Positions 9,138 through 17,046 of a DNA stretch of 64,000 nucleotides are shown here, one piece after another. Each line of letters starts with the position of its first letter. Within the stretch, counting starts at the first letter, position 1. Under the pieces are notes generated by a model that ran no database searches, was not told the origin of the DNA, and worked only from the letters and a program-made list of their open reading frames with translations. Source of the DNA: Clostridium sp. CAG:678 (lineage in GTDB: Bacteria; Bacillota; Clostridia; Oscillospirales; Acutalibacteraceae); contig HF991826.1 of assembly GCA_000431535.1 (NCBI GenBank), positions 127,898 to 191,897 on the forward strand, written 5' to 3'. Position numbers and translations under genes: made by a program.

Positions 9138-10103
9138 TCAGGAATTTTTCCAGATCTCCAGCTCTTTTTCGCACGGTTCAAAATCGTCCATACCAAGGCC
9201 GATCATCAGTTCCCTTGCCGCGTTATACCCCATTTTTTTCTGGCGGTTGTTCATTGCCGCGGTCTCAATAATCACGGCAAGGTTTCTGCCCGGGTTTACG
9301 GGAACGGTTATAACGGGAACTTTTACATCCAGGATTTTGGTATACTCATTATCAATACCCAGGCGGTCATACGCCTTGCCGGATTCCCAAGGCTCCAGGC
9401 AGATGACCATATTGATTTTTTCCGAATCCTTAACGGAACCCATGCCGAACAGGCGGCGCGCATTGATGATGCCGATACCGCGCAGTTCGATAAAATGCTT
9501 AATATTATTTGGAGAAGAACCGATCAGCGTATGCGCGTCTGTTCGTCTGATCTCCACAGCGTCATCCGCGATGAGGCGGTGGCCTCTTTTGATCAGTTCC
9601 ACGGCGGTTTCGGATTTGCCCGCGCCGCTTTCGCCGATAATGAGCACACCTTCGCCGTACACTTCGCACAGCACGCCGTGACGGGTGATCCTGGGCGCAA
9701 GGCTGGTATTCAGGAATTGGATCAGATTTGCCAGAAACGGCGAAGTCTCCTCGCTGGTTCTGAGCAGAGGAACGCCATATTTTTCAAACTGCTTTTCAAA
9801 ATGATCCGGCGTTTCCAGACCCCTTGTGACAACGGCGGCAGCAGGTTTCAGGCTGAGCCAGCTTTCCAGCGCGCCGATCTGTTGATCTTTGCTCATATTC
9901 TGCAAAAAGCCGAATTCCGTCCACCCGAGAATCTGGATCCTTTTGGGGTCAAAATAATCCTGATATCCGGTAAGAACGATACCGGGTCTATTTACCTCAT
10001 TTGTTTCAATAAGGATCTCATTTGCATCCTTTGGCATATAGACCGTTTCAAGGCCATGCGCGTCTATCACTTTCTGCAGGGACACAGTATAATGCTCGGA
10101 CAT
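9138..10103 (-). CDS. hprK: HPr kinase/phosphorylase
   Basis: A 321-residue bifunctional enzyme that phosphorylates and dephosphorylates Ser-46 of HPr and so controls carbon catabolite repression in low-GC Gram-positives. Walker A is GESGAGKSE at residues 157-165, the conserved HG pair is near 142, and the family signature ELRGIGIINARRLFG follows. The ATG at 10103 follows AAGGAAGG; an upstream in-frame start at 10145 adds 14 residues that do not look conserved. It is the first gene of the leftward hprK-dnaE array, with its own promoter at 10181-10210. Confidence 0.95.
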   Translation of the reverse strand: MSEHYTVSLQKVIDAHGLETVYMPKDANEILIETNEVNRPGIVLTGYQDYFDPKRIQILGWTEFGFLQNMSKDQQIGALESWLSLKPAAAVVTRGLETPDHFEKQFEKYGVPLLRTSEETSPFLANLIQFLNTSLAPRITRHGVLCEVYGEGVLIIGESGAGKSETAVELIKRGHRLIADDAVEIRRTDAHTLIGSSPNNIKHFIELRGIGIINARRLFGMGSVKDSEKINMVICLEPWESGKAYDRLGIDNEYTKILDVKVPVITVPVNPGRNLAVIIETAAMNNRQKKMGYNAARELMIGLGMDDFEPCEKELEIWKNS

Positions 10104-10180
10104 ACAGACAGAACCTTCCTTTCCGATTTTCAGCCGGCAGGGCAAGAGCGCGCAGCCGCTGATTATGATATATCAATTCT

Positions 10181-10210
10181 ATTATATAATAAAAAGCAAG
10201 CCTTTATCAA
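10181..10210 (-). promoter_or_regulatory. Candidate sigma-A promoter of hprK
   Basis: On the minus strand TTGATA (10210-10205) is followed after 18 bases by TATAAT (10186-10181). It precedes the hprK start by about 80 bases and is divergent from the glycosyltransferase promoter. Confidence 0.55.
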
Positions 10211-10248
10211 CCTTTTATTAACAAAATCTATTAAAATATTGATTGAGA

Positions 10249-10277
10249 TTTACAAACGCACGGATTTATGCTATAGT
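10249..10277 (+). promoter_or_regulatory. Sigma-A promoter of the GT4 glycosyltransferase gene
   Basis: TTTACA (10249-10254), a 17-base spacer and TATAGT (10272-10277), with a TG two bases before the -10 (extended -10). It lies about 35 bases upstream of the glycosyltransferase start. Confidence 0.65.
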
Positions 10278-10311
10278 ACTATCAACCCCTTATGGAGAAA
10301 AGGATGAAAAG

Positions 10312-11508
10312 ATGAATACCGAACTGAAGATAGCCATAGGAACAGAGGCTTTTCCGCCAACGATTGACGGAATCAGCACCGTTGCGAAATGCTATGCGGA
10401 CATCATAAATGATAAACTCGGCGAAGCGGTGATCGTAACGCCGAAAAATCCAAACCAGGAAGATTATAAATACAAATACAAGATCTACAGATACAAAAGC
10501 CTGTTTACATTCGGAGAAGGTTACCCCGTAGGGTGGCCTTTTAAGCGGCAGTTCAGCGAGGACATTATAGATATGAATTTTGATATTCTGCACTCGCACT
10601 GCCCGATCGCCACAAGTTATTTTTTCAGGCGTGTTAACCGGATCAAACGCATTCCCCAAATTCTGACTTACCATACAAAATACGAATATGATTTTGATTT
10701 ACGTATTCCCGGATACCCGCTGCGGCACAGGGCATACGGTTTTCTGCTAAACAATATAAAAAGCGCCGATGAAGTTTGGGTAACCAGCAAAGGCACTGCC
10801 GAATCCCTTAGAAAAGTGGGATACGAGGGCGATTATATCATTATGCCGAACGGCTGTGATCTGCCTATCAGCAGATTTACGCAGGACGATAAGGATATCA
10901 TAAGGCGCAAGCACGGCATACCGGCGGGTGTGCCGATCCTGATCTTTGTGGGCAGGATGATGTGGTATAAAAATATAAGGCTGATCGTGGACGCCTGCGC
11001 AAGACTGAAAGCGATGGGATTTGATTTCCGGCTGCTGATGATCGGCATCGGGCCGGACGAAAACGCAATCAAAAAACATGTGCGCAAAACAGAACTGGAC
11101 AACAAAATTCTTTTTACCGGCCAGATACTGGACAGAAATGAACTGCAGCTTTATTACAGCGCGGCAGATCTGCTTGTATTTCCGTCTGTTTTTGACACAA
11201 ACGGTTTGGTGGTGCGCGAGGCTGCCGCATCTGCCACAGCGGCACTGCTGGTAGAGGAATCCTGCGCCGCCGAAGGTATAAAAGACGGCAAAACCGGATT
11301 CTTATGCCGAGAGAACGCGGAATCCGTTGCCGAATCGGTACTTCAGATCTTTAAGAACCGCGGCAGACTGAAAGAAGTTGGGCTAAACGCGCAAAACGAT
11401 ATTTATATATCGTGGGACGAATCCATAAAAAACGCTTATGAAAGATACCGGATCGTGATAGATGATTTCTATTCCAAAGGGAAAGACAAATTGCCATATA
11501 AATATTAA
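10312..11508 (+). CDS. GT4-family glycosyltransferase (glycolipid/teichoic-acid type)
   Basis: A 398-residue GT-B fold glycosyltransferase. The N-terminal acceptor domain opens with IAIGTEAFPPTIDGIS. The C-terminal nucleotide-sugar domain starts near FVGRMMWYKNI and contains the EX7E-like region around PSVFDTNGLVVREAAAS. Family members of this type transfer glucose or mannose to diacylglycerol or phosphatidylinositol-like lipids; the donor and acceptor are not determined here. ATG at 10312 follows GGAGAAAAGG. A longer reading from 10243 overlaps the promoter and is rejected. It is one of only two plus-strand genes and is monocistronic, ending at the shared terminator before nrdR. Confidence 0.88.
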   Translation: MNTELKIAIGTEAFPPTIDGISTVAKCYADIINDKLGEAVIVTPKNPNQEDYKYKYKIYRYKSLFTFGEGYPVGWPFKRQFSEDIIDMNFDILHSHCPIATSYFFRRVNRIKRIPQILTYHTKYEYDFDLRIPGYPLRHRAYGFLLNNIKSADEVWVTSKGTAESLRKVGYEGDYIIMPNGCDLPISRFTQDDKDIIRRKHGIPAGVPILIFVGRMMWYKNIRLIVDACARLKAMGFDFRLLMIGIGPDENAIKKHVRKTELDNKILFTGQILDRNELQLYYSAADLLVFPSVFDTNGLVVREAAASATAALLVEESCAAEGIKDGKTGFLCRENAESVAESVLQIFKNRGRLKEVGLNAQNDIYISWDESIKNAYERYRIVIDDFYSKGKDKLPYKY

Positions 11509-11512
11509 CAGC

Positions 11513-11558
11513 AAACAAACAGCGCCGTTTCGCAATTGCGAAACGGCGCTGTTTCTTA
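11513..11558. terminator. Bidirectional intrinsic terminator between the glycosyltransferase and nrdR
   Basis: A perfect inverted repeat with 16-base arms (11520-11535 and 11536-11551), centred on AATT, is flanked by AAAC/GTTT runs on both sides. It separates two convergent genes and can serve both. Confidence 0.85.
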
Positions 11559-11583
11559 CAAAAATATAACACAAATACAGAGA

Positions 11584-12027
11584 TCAGAGTTTGGAAATTT
11601 CCTCTATAAAAGCCGAGGCGGAATCAAATTCTTTATAAACCGAGGCAAAACGCACATAGGCAACCTCATCTATCTCCCTGAGTTTTTCCATGATCAGTTC
11701 GCCGATGCGGACACTGGTAACTTCCCTGTCTGTAGCGCTTTGAAGCGTTGCCTCAATCTCTGATATAGCGGTCTCCAGTTCCGTGGAAGTGACGGGCCTT
11801 TTTTCACAGGCGCGCAGCATGCCCTTAAGAACTTTATTGCGGTCAAACACTTCGCGGCTCTTATCTTTTTTGATTACGATGATGGGAACATCCTCAATGA
11901 CCTCATATGTGGTAAACCGCTTGCCGCACTGCACACACTCGCGGCGGCGGCGGATTCTTTCATTTTCATCTGTTGGCCTTGAATCGATCACTTTGCTTTC
12001 TTCGCAGCCGCAAAACGGACATCTCAT
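11584..12027 (-). CDS. nrdR: Transcriptional repressor NrdR
   Basis: A 147-residue ribonucleotide reductase regulator. The N-terminal zinc ribbon has CPFCG and CVQCGKRF, followed by an ATP-cone domain beginning VIKKDKSREVFDRNKV. NrdR senses the ATP/dATP ratio and represses nrd genes through 16-base NrdR boxes. ATG at 12027 follows AGGGGG. An in-frame start 24 bases upstream would precede the zinc ribbon by eight unlikely residues. Its own promoter carries an NrdR box in the spacer and a second box upstream, pointing to autoregulation. Confidence 0.96.
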   Translation of the reverse strand: MRCPFCGCEESKVIDSRPTDENERIRRRRECVQCGKRFTTYEVIEDVPIIVIKKDKSREVFDRNKVLKGMLRACEKRPVTSTELETAISEIEATLQSATDREVTSVRIGELIMEKLREIDEVAYVRFASVYKEFDSASAFIEEISKL

Positions 12028-12063
12028 GCTTTTTACCCCCTCTGGAAGCATTTAACAAAAAGC

Positions 12064-12092
12064 ATTATACCACAACATATAGAGAAATGCAA
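12064..12092 (-). promoter_or_regulatory. Sigma-A promoter of nrdR
   Basis: On the minus strand TTGCAT (12092-12087), exactly 17 bases, then TATAAT (12069-12064). The transcript would start about 30 bases before the nrdR ATG. Confidence 0.78.
12070..12085. promoter_or_regulatory. NrdR box 1, inside the nrdR promoter spacer
   Basis: CCACAACATATAGAGA matches the NrdR box consensus ACACWATATATWGWGT at 13 of 16 positions. It occupies the spacer between -35 and -10 of the nrdR promoter almost exactly, so binding would block RNA polymerase. Confidence 0.65.
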
Positions 12093-12105
12093 GTGTTTTT
12101 ACTTT

Positions 12106-12121
12106 ACACTATATCTTGTTA
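12106..12121. promoter_or_regulatory. NrdR box 2, upstream of the nrdR promoter
   Basis: ACACTATATCTTGTTA matches the consensus at 13 of 16 positions. It is 36 bases from box 1 start to start; characterised box pairs are usually about 31-32 bases apart, so cooperative binding is uncertain. It overlaps the end of the neighbouring permease gene. Confidence 0.5.
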
Positions 12122-13018
12122 CTGATTATGCTTTTTCAGGGCGCCTTGCCTGTTGTTGTATACGAACATCCAAACCGCCATGGCTATGATGATAAAATAC
12201 CCCACAAAAGACCATACATCCGGGATATCGCCGAACACGAAGAATCCCACAACTGCGGCGAAAATGATCTGGGAATAATCATAAACGGAAATCTCCCGGC
12301 TGGGCGCATGCGTATACGCAGCCGTGATCGAAAACTGGCCGCCGGCGGCAAAGACGCCCGCCATGAGCAGCGCAAACCACTGAAACGCCGTCATATAATG
12401 ATAATCAAAGATCAGATACGGAACGGTGAGCACACAGGAAAAAACAGAGAAGAACAGCACAATGAGTCTGCCGTTTTCCCCTTTTATGCCGAGCCAGCGA
12501 ACGCACGTATAAGCGCCGCCTGCCGCCATTCCGCCGGCAAAGCCGGCGAGGGACGCCAAAAGATCCGCATTGCCGAAAGTGGGTTTTATAATGAACAGCG
12601 CGCCGATAAACGCAACGGCGATCGCGACCGCCTGTTTGGGCTTTACCTTTTCTTTAATAAAGATTGCGGAAAAAACCAGCGCGAAAAACGGGCTCATTTT
12701 ATTGAGCATGGAGGCGTTGGACAGTTCGATCTTATCCAGCGCGTAAAAATTGCCGAATATACCCGCAAGGCCCGCGGCGGAACGAATCAGCAGATATTTC
12801 AAACTGCCTTTTTTGGGTTTGAAAGAATCCCCGGCTTTTACCATGGCGGCAAAAGCGAAGATCATGGCAACAAAATTTCTGAAAAACACCTTTTGCATGG
12901 TGGGCAGATCGCCGGCAAGGCGCACAAAAGTGTTCATCCCCGTAAAACTGAGCGCAGAGAGAATGATGAAGATCACGCCTTTGGTTTTACTGCTTAAACT
13001 ACTAAACTTTGAAAACAT
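12119..13018 (-). CDS. DMT-superfamily permease (EamA family)
   Basis: A 299-residue membrane protein with about ten hydrophobic segments and an internal duplication of two EamA domains (about 12-145 and 160-290). The EamA signature is seen near FVRLAGDLP and in ALDKIELSNASMLNKMSP. Members export or import small metabolites such as amino acids or nucleotide sugars; the substrate cannot be told from sequence. It is transcribed in the same direction as nrdR and aminotransferase genes, but separated from the aminotransferase by a terminator on its upstream side. Confidence 0.88.
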   Translation of the reverse strand: MFSKFSSLSSKTKGVIFIILSALSFTGMNTFVRLAGDLPTMQKVFFRNFVAMIFAFAAMVKAGDSFKPKKGSLKYLLIRSAAGLAGIFGNFYALDKIELSNASMLNKMSPFFALVFSAIFIKEKVKPKQAVAIAVAFIGALFIIKPTFGNADLLASLAGFAGGMAAGGAYTCVRWLGIKGENGRLIVLFFSVFSCVLTVPYLIFDYHYMTAFQWFALLMAGVFAAGGQFSITAAYTHAPSREISVYDYSQIIFAAVVGFFVFGDIPDVWSFVGYFIIIAMAVWMFVYNNRQGALKKHNQ

Positions 13019-13032
13019 GGATATCCCTCAAA

Positions 13033-13060
13033 ACAAACAGCGGAGGAGATCCTCCGCCGT
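13033..13060 (-). terminator. Intrinsic terminator after the aminotransferase gene
   Basis: The inverted repeat GCGGAGGAGATCCTCCGC (13040-13057) is followed on the minus strand by TGTTTGTTTT. It ends the leftward aminotransferase transcript just before the permease gene. Confidence 0.75.
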
Positions 13061-13069
13061 TAAAATTTA

Positions 13070-14332
13070 TTATTGAGCAAGAATTTTTTCAGCCGCTGCA
13101 AGGCGAACGCAAACACAAAGAAGTTCTGCTGCCGTATCCAGTTCATCCAGCGGCGGATAGGTGGGCGCTATACGGATATTGCGATTATTCGGGTCTTTTC
13201 CGTAAGGGAATGTTGCGCCAACGGTTGTTAGAACAACGCCTGCCTCCTTGCAAAGTTCGCCCACTCTTTTCGCGCAGCCGTCCAGCACATCCAGGCTGAT
13301 GAAGTAGCCGCCCCTTGGCTCCGTCCAGGACGCAATGCCAAGGCCGGCAAGTTCCTGATTCAGGTGTTTTAACACCATATCAAACTTGGGCTTTAAAATT
13401 GCCGCATGCTTTTTCATATGCGCAAGAATGCCGTTGACATCCTTGAAAAATTCCACATGGCGGTGCTGATTCATCTTATCATAACTGATCGTCTGGGCAT
13501 TCAGGCGTTTTTTGATTGCCTTGATATTGTTATCGCTTGCCGCAAGGGCGGAAACACCTGCGCCGGGGAACGTGATCTTTGAAGTTGAGCAAACTTCTAT
13601 GACCATATCCTCGTTGCCGTATTCGGGCAGAAGATCAAATATGTTGAGAAGTTTATCACCGTCCTCAACGATATCGTGCACCATATAGGCGTTATCCCAG
13701 ATCACCCGAAAATCCTTTGCCGCCGGCCGAAGCGCCGCAATTCTGCGAACAACAGCATCGCTGTAAGTGATGCCTTGCGGATTGGAATATTTGGGCACAC
13801 AGAACATGCCTTTCACGCTTGGGTCTTTGACCGCTTCCTCAACCGCGTCCATATCCGGGCCGTCTGCTTTCATCTCTATATTGATCATTTCAATGCCAAA
13901 GTGCTCTAAAATCGTAAAATGGCGGTCATATCCCGGAACGGGGCAAAGGAACTTAACGCTGTTCAGCCTGCACCACGGGGTATCGCCCGCGCCGTGTGTA
14001 AAGCACTGTGCGATATAATCAAACATCAGCGTAAGACTTGCGTTGGGGCCCACGATCACATTTTCCGGCTTTACCTGCATCAGATCCGCAAAGAGTTTTT
14101 TGCAGGCGGGAGTGCCGTCCATCATACCGTAATTTCTGAGATCAACTCCGTTTTCCGTATAATCCGAAACCGCATTCAGTTCATTTGAAAGATCCAGCTG
14201 ATCGGAACCGGGCTTACCCCTGCTCATATCCAGTTTCAGGTTTTTCGCCTTGAAATCGTTATATCTTTTTTCGAGTTCTGCTTTTTCCGCCTGAAGTTCG
14301 GCGGCAGTCATATCTGCATAAGGTTTTTTCAT
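13070..14332 (-). CDS. PLP-dependent aminotransferase, aspartate subgroup Ic type
   Basis: A 420-residue fold-type I aminotransferase of the Aminotran_MocR-like (subgroup Ic) class, which includes broad-range aspartate aminotransferases. The N-terminus carries LDMSRGKPGSDQLDLS. Cofactor contacts appear in VIVGPNASLTLM and in FRVIWDNAYMVHD, and the Schiff-base lysine is in CSTSKITFPGAG. Expected reaction: aspartate plus 2-oxoglutarate to oxaloacetate plus glutamate. It could also act on aromatic or other amino acids. ATG at 14332 follows AAGGAGGG. It is monocistronic, with its own promoter and terminator. Confidence 0.87.
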   Translation of the reverse strand: MKKPYADMTAAELQAEKAELEKRYNDFKAKNLKLDMSRGKPGSDQLDLSNELNAVSDYTENGVDLRNYGMMDGTPACKKLFADLMQVKPENVIVGPNASLTLMFDYIAQCFTHGAGDTPWCRLNSVKFLCPVPGYDRHFTILEHFGIEMINIEMKADGPDMDAVEEAVKDPSVKGMFCVPKYSNPQGITYSDAVVRRIAALRPAAKDFRVIWDNAYMVHDIVEDGDKLLNIFDLLPEYGNEDMVIEVCSTSKITFPGAGVSALAASDNNIKAIKKRLNAQTISYDKMNQHRHVEFFKDVNGILAHMKKHAAILKPKFDMVLKHLNQELAGLGIASWTEPRGGYFISLDVLDGCAKRVGELCKEAGVVLTTVGATFPYGKDPNNRNIRIAPTYPPLDELDTAAELLCVCVRLAAAEKILAQ

Positions 14333-14364
14333 TCTAACGCCCTCCTTAACAAAATCACTGTGCT

Positions 14365-14393
14365 ATTTTACCACTTTTACAATGCCTTTTCAA
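14365..14393 (-). promoter_or_regulatory. Sigma-A promoter of the aminotransferase gene
   Basis: On the minus strand TTGAAA (14393-14388), 17 bases, then TAAAAT (14370-14365), about 33 bases before the start codon. Confidence 0.6.
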
Positions 14394-14455
14394 TATATAA
14401 AATCATTAGAAAACAGGGCGCAAAGCAGTTGAAAATTATAAAATATGCAACACAT

Positions 14456-14686
14456 TCAGCACGCCGGCTCAAGAAACCACTTGGTTTCCTCCAAAAAAAG
14501 ATAAGTCAGCCTGCCCTCCACCGAACAGGTATATCGGATCCCGGCGCCGCCGCTTTTCAGGGACGCTGCCGGGCGGATATCGCGAACGCGGTCCACCTCA
14601 AATTTTTCATCCCCTATTTTCACGGCAAGCGGGATGATGCTGCCGTCTGTATCAAACCTTGCAAATACCTCTACATACTGTTTCAT
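14456..14686 (-). CDS. Small conserved protein co-transcribed with dinB
   Basis: A 76-residue protein, predicted soluble and probably all-beta, with the pattern PLAVKIGDEKFEVDRV followed by YTCSVEGRLTYLFLEETKW. ATG at 14686 is three bases after the dinB stop and its ribosome binding site AAAGGAG lies inside the dinB 3' end, so it is the second gene of a dinB operon. It resembles, by pattern only, the small DUF6504-type proteins encoded next to error-prone polymerase genes in other phyla. No function is assigned; a polymerase partner role is inference from the tight coupling and the shared LexA box. Confidence 0.75.
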   Translation of the reverse strand: MKQYVEVFARFDTDGSIIPLAVKIGDEKFEVDRVRDIRPAASLKSGGAGIRYTCSVEGRLTYLFLEETKWFLEPAC

Positions 14687-14689
14687 TTT

Positions 14690-15934
14690 TTACGCTCCTT
14701 TGTATTCTTTAAAATACCCTTCCGGATGGATGGTATGATCATCATGCGGATTAAAATGGCTCAGATCTTTGGCGGCAAGCAGTGACGCACGCTGCACCGC
14801 GTAATTCCCGAACCGGCGGCGGATATCATCCAGCGCCGTTTCCAGTTTTTCCAGTTTTTCATGCTTTTCCACACTGCCGCCGAGATCAAACTGCAGAAAC
14901 TCGCTGCCGAAATCAGACACCGTAACCCCGATGCTGCGAAGCGGCCGTTCCCAGTTATAGTTTGCCCTGAAAAGCGCCATGGCAGCGGAGAGAATCTCTG
15001 AAGAGACATCCGTATACATTTTCATTTTGGCCTGGCGGGTAAAGCTTCTGAGTTCGCAGTCCCTGACCGATATGGAAACGCCCCTGCCTTTTACACCGTG
15101 TTCCCTGAGACGCCTGGCAACGCTTTCCGCAAGAACGGTCATCACCGTTTTTACATCCCTGTCGTTCACCATATCGCGCGGCGTGGTAGTGGAGTTGCCG
15201 ATGCTTTTAACCGCCTGCTCATCTTCCATATCACAGACCGGCGCGGCATCCAGCCCGTTTGCGAAAGTATAGAGCACCTCGCCGTTTTTGCCGAACACCG
15301 ATCTCAAAAAATCAAGGCCCGATTCCGCCAGTTCGCCAACGGTATAAATGCCGTAAGAATTGAGTTTTCTTTTGGTTGCCGGACCGACGAACAAAAGATC
15401 CGAACACGGGCTTTTCCACACGATATCCTTATAATTTTCGCGGCTGATCACGGTAACGGCGTCCGGCTTTTTATAATCCGAGCCGAATTTGGCAAAGATC
15501 TTGTTCCAGGAAACGCCTACGCTTACGGTGATTCCGAGTTCATACTTTACACGCCGGCGTATCTCCTGCGCAATGGCGGCGGGACTTTGCTGAGAACCCG
15601 TAACATCAATCCAGTTTTCATCCAGACCAAACGGCTCGATCTGGCGCGAATAATCCCGGTAAATATTGCGCGCCATTTTCGAAAAGCGCACGTAAAGCGG
15701 AAAATTCGGCGGCATCACAACAAGATCCGGGCACTTTTGCCTTGCCTGCCACAAAGGCTCGCCCGTGGAAACGCCGTAACGCGCGGCGATTTCATTTTTT
15801 GTAAGCACGATACCGTGCCGCGCCTCCTCGCTGCCGCCGACGGCAACCGGCTTATCGCGTATTTCCGGATGATGCAGGCACTCCACGGAAGCATAAAATT
15901 TATTGCAGTCTATATGAAGAATTGCGCGTTCCAA
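14690..15934 (-). CDS. dinB: DNA polymerase IV (Y-family, DinB)
   Basis: A 414-residue translesion polymerase. The first metal-binding motif is HIDCNKFYASVEC at residues 7-19. The second catalytic motif reads GLDENWIDVTGS where most DinB proteins have SIDEAYLDVT. The helix-hairpin-helix GPATKRKLNSYGI and a little-finger domain follow. There is no obvious C-terminal clamp-binding motif. The start is TTG at 15934, behind GGAGATGAGG; the nearby ATG is out of frame. Expression is probably SOS-controlled because a LexA box overlaps the transcription start. Confidence 0.95.
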   Translation of the reverse strand: MERAILHIDCNKFYASVECLHHPEIRDKPVAVGGSEEARHGIVLTKNEIAARYGVSTGEPLWQARQKCPDLVVMPPNFPLYVRFSKMARNIYRDYSRQIEPFGLDENWIDVTGSQQSPAAIAQEIRRRVKYELGITVSVGVSWNKIFAKFGSDYKKPDAVTVISRENYKDIVWKSPCSDLLFVGPATKRKLNSYGIYTVGELAESGLDFLRSVFGKNGEVLYTFANGLDAAPVCDMEDEQAVKSIGNSTTTPRDMVNDRDVKTVMTVLAESVARRLREHGVKGRGVSISVRDCELRSFTRQAKMKMYTDVSSEILSAAMALFRANYNWERPLRSIGVTVSDFGSEFLQFDLGGSVEKHEKLEKLETALDDIRRRFGNYAVQRASLLAAKDLSHFNPHDDHTIHPEGYFKEYKGA

Positions 15935-15953
15935 AAGATCCTCATCTCCATTT

Positions 15954-15967
15954 CGAACATTTGTTTC
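15954..15967. promoter_or_regulatory. LexA (DinR) box at the dinB promoter
   Basis: CGAACATTTGTTTC fits the Gram-positive LexA consensus CGAACRNRYGTTYC at 13 of 14 positions. It abuts the -10 element and covers the expected transcription start of dinB. Confidence 0.78.
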
Positions 15968-15996
15968 ATTATATATCCTTTATGCACGAATGTCAA
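15968..15996 (-). promoter_or_regulatory. Consensus sigma-A promoter of dinB
   Basis: On the minus strand TTGACA (15996-15991), 17 bases, TATAAT (15973-15968): a full consensus promoter, as expected for a gene held off by a strong repressor. Confidence 0.88.
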
Positions 15997-16106
15997 CCTT
16001 AAGAGAACAAACTTTTCTAAACAAAAAAAGGAAAACGCCGAAGTTCTAAACAGCGGACGTTCATGAACCAAGAACAAATCCCCTTCCCCCTGCCGAACCG
16101 GCGCGC

Positions 16107-16135
16107 TTGACTGCGGCGCGCAAATCATTTATACT
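16107..16135 (+). promoter_or_regulatory. Sigma-A promoter of the HprK-like kinase gene
   Basis: TTGACT (16107-16112), 17 bases, TATACT (16130-16135). The 5' leader would be about 50 bases, with AGAGG near 16180 as ribosome binding site. Confidence 0.75.
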
Positions 16136-16193
16136 GTTACATAGATTAGAGTTAAACAGAACTAACTGAATAAAATTTAAAGAGGTTTAGCCA

Positions 16194-16907
16194 ATGGCGG
16201 TATGCGATATTGCAGGACTTAGAGTAAATATAAAGAATATGACGGGCAGAACGGGAAAACAGGCGCAGCCATATCTTTCTGCGGATCAGAACGAAGAGAC
16301 GGCGGATATTGTGATAGACGTTTCGCCCCAGCGCGTGGAGGCGGCAAAAAAAGAGCACCCCGAACTCAACAGCGATGACTGGGAATACATGCTGACAGGT
16401 CAGGATTTTTACACGGCGCTGATCGAACATGACGGAATCTTGCTGCACTCCTCCTGCATTGCGGTGGACGGTGTTGCCTATGCGTTTTCGGCGGACAGCG
16501 GCACAGGGAAATCCACGCACACCTCGCTTTGGCTCAAGCACTTCGGCAAACGCGCGCATATGGTAAACGACGATAAACCCGCCCTGCGGATCATTGACGG
16601 CAAAGTTTATGCCTGCGGCACGCCGTGGAGCGGAAAATATGATTACTCCACGCCGGAACTGGTGCCGCTTGCGGGCATCTGCTTTTTGGAAAGGAGCAAA
16701 GAAAACCACATAGAAAAAGCGGACACCTCAAAGGCGATATATAATATTTTTGCGCAGACTGTAAGGAAGATCGGCGCCCAAAGGATGGAAAAACTTTTGG
16801 ATGTGCTGGACAGGATCTTTAAACTGGTGCCCATATGGCAACTTGGCTGCAACATCAGCGACGAGGCTGTTTTGACCTCCTACAACGCCATGAAACCGAA
16901 AGAATAA
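16194..16907 (+). CDS. HPr kinase/phosphorylase-like P-loop kinase, stand-alone
   Basis: A 237-residue protein with one HprK C-terminal-like domain. Walker A is SADSGTGKSTHTSLW (about residues 99-113), preceded by LLHSSCIAVDGVAYAF and followed by MVNDDKPALRI, as in the serine-kinase-like family found in peptide-modification and capsule loci. It lacks the N-terminal HprK domain and is distinct from the true hprK at 9.1 kb. In known systems such proteins occur with PqqD-like or asparagine-synthetase-like partners; none is visible here. It is monocistronic on the plus strand, with its own promoter. The substrate is unknown. The C-terminus may bind a cofactor or peptide, but nothing in the sequence proves it. 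Confidence 0.8.
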   Translation: MAVCDIAGLRVNIKNMTGRTGKQAQPYLSADQNEETADIVIDVSPQRVEAAKKEHPELNSDDWEYMLTGQDFYTALIEHDGILLHSSCIAVDGVAYAFSADSGTGKSTHTSLWLKHFGKRAHMVNDDKPALRIIDGKVYACGTPWSGKYDYSTPELVPLAGICFLERSKENHIEKADTSKAIYNIFAQTVRKIGAQRMEKLLDVLDRIFKLVPIWQLGCNISDEAVLTSYNAMKPKE

Positions 16908-16944
16908 AATTATCTTTTTTCCAATGGAGTCTTGTAAAAAAGTA

Positions 16945-16974
16945 TTGACTTTTTCGGTGCACAAGAGCTATATT
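16945..16974 (+). promoter_or_regulatory. Possible promoter downstream of the HprK-like kinase gene
   Basis: TTGACT (16945-16950), 18 bases, TATATT (16969-16974), followed by two six-G runs (GGGGGGCAAAGGGGGG at 16975-16990). If active it would make a transcript of roughly 110 bases ending at the terminator at 17047-17094. A 23-codon ORF (16924-16995) overlaps it but has no ribosome binding site. Confidence 0.35.
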
Positions 16975-17046
16975 GGGGGGCAAAGGGGGGCATAGTTATT
17001 TTATCAGTCTATATAAATAAAAAATGCAAAAAACAGTGTAAATCAA

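Noticed and set aside
12116..12997. 293-codon plus-strand ORF opposite the DMT permease
   Set aside because: The minus frame shows ten membrane segments; the plus frame is a charged shadow without a start signal.
16975..16990. G-quadruplex (two six-G runs)
   Set aside because: Only two runs separated by four bases; a stable intramolecular quadruplex normally needs four separated runs, so it is only noted as odd composition.
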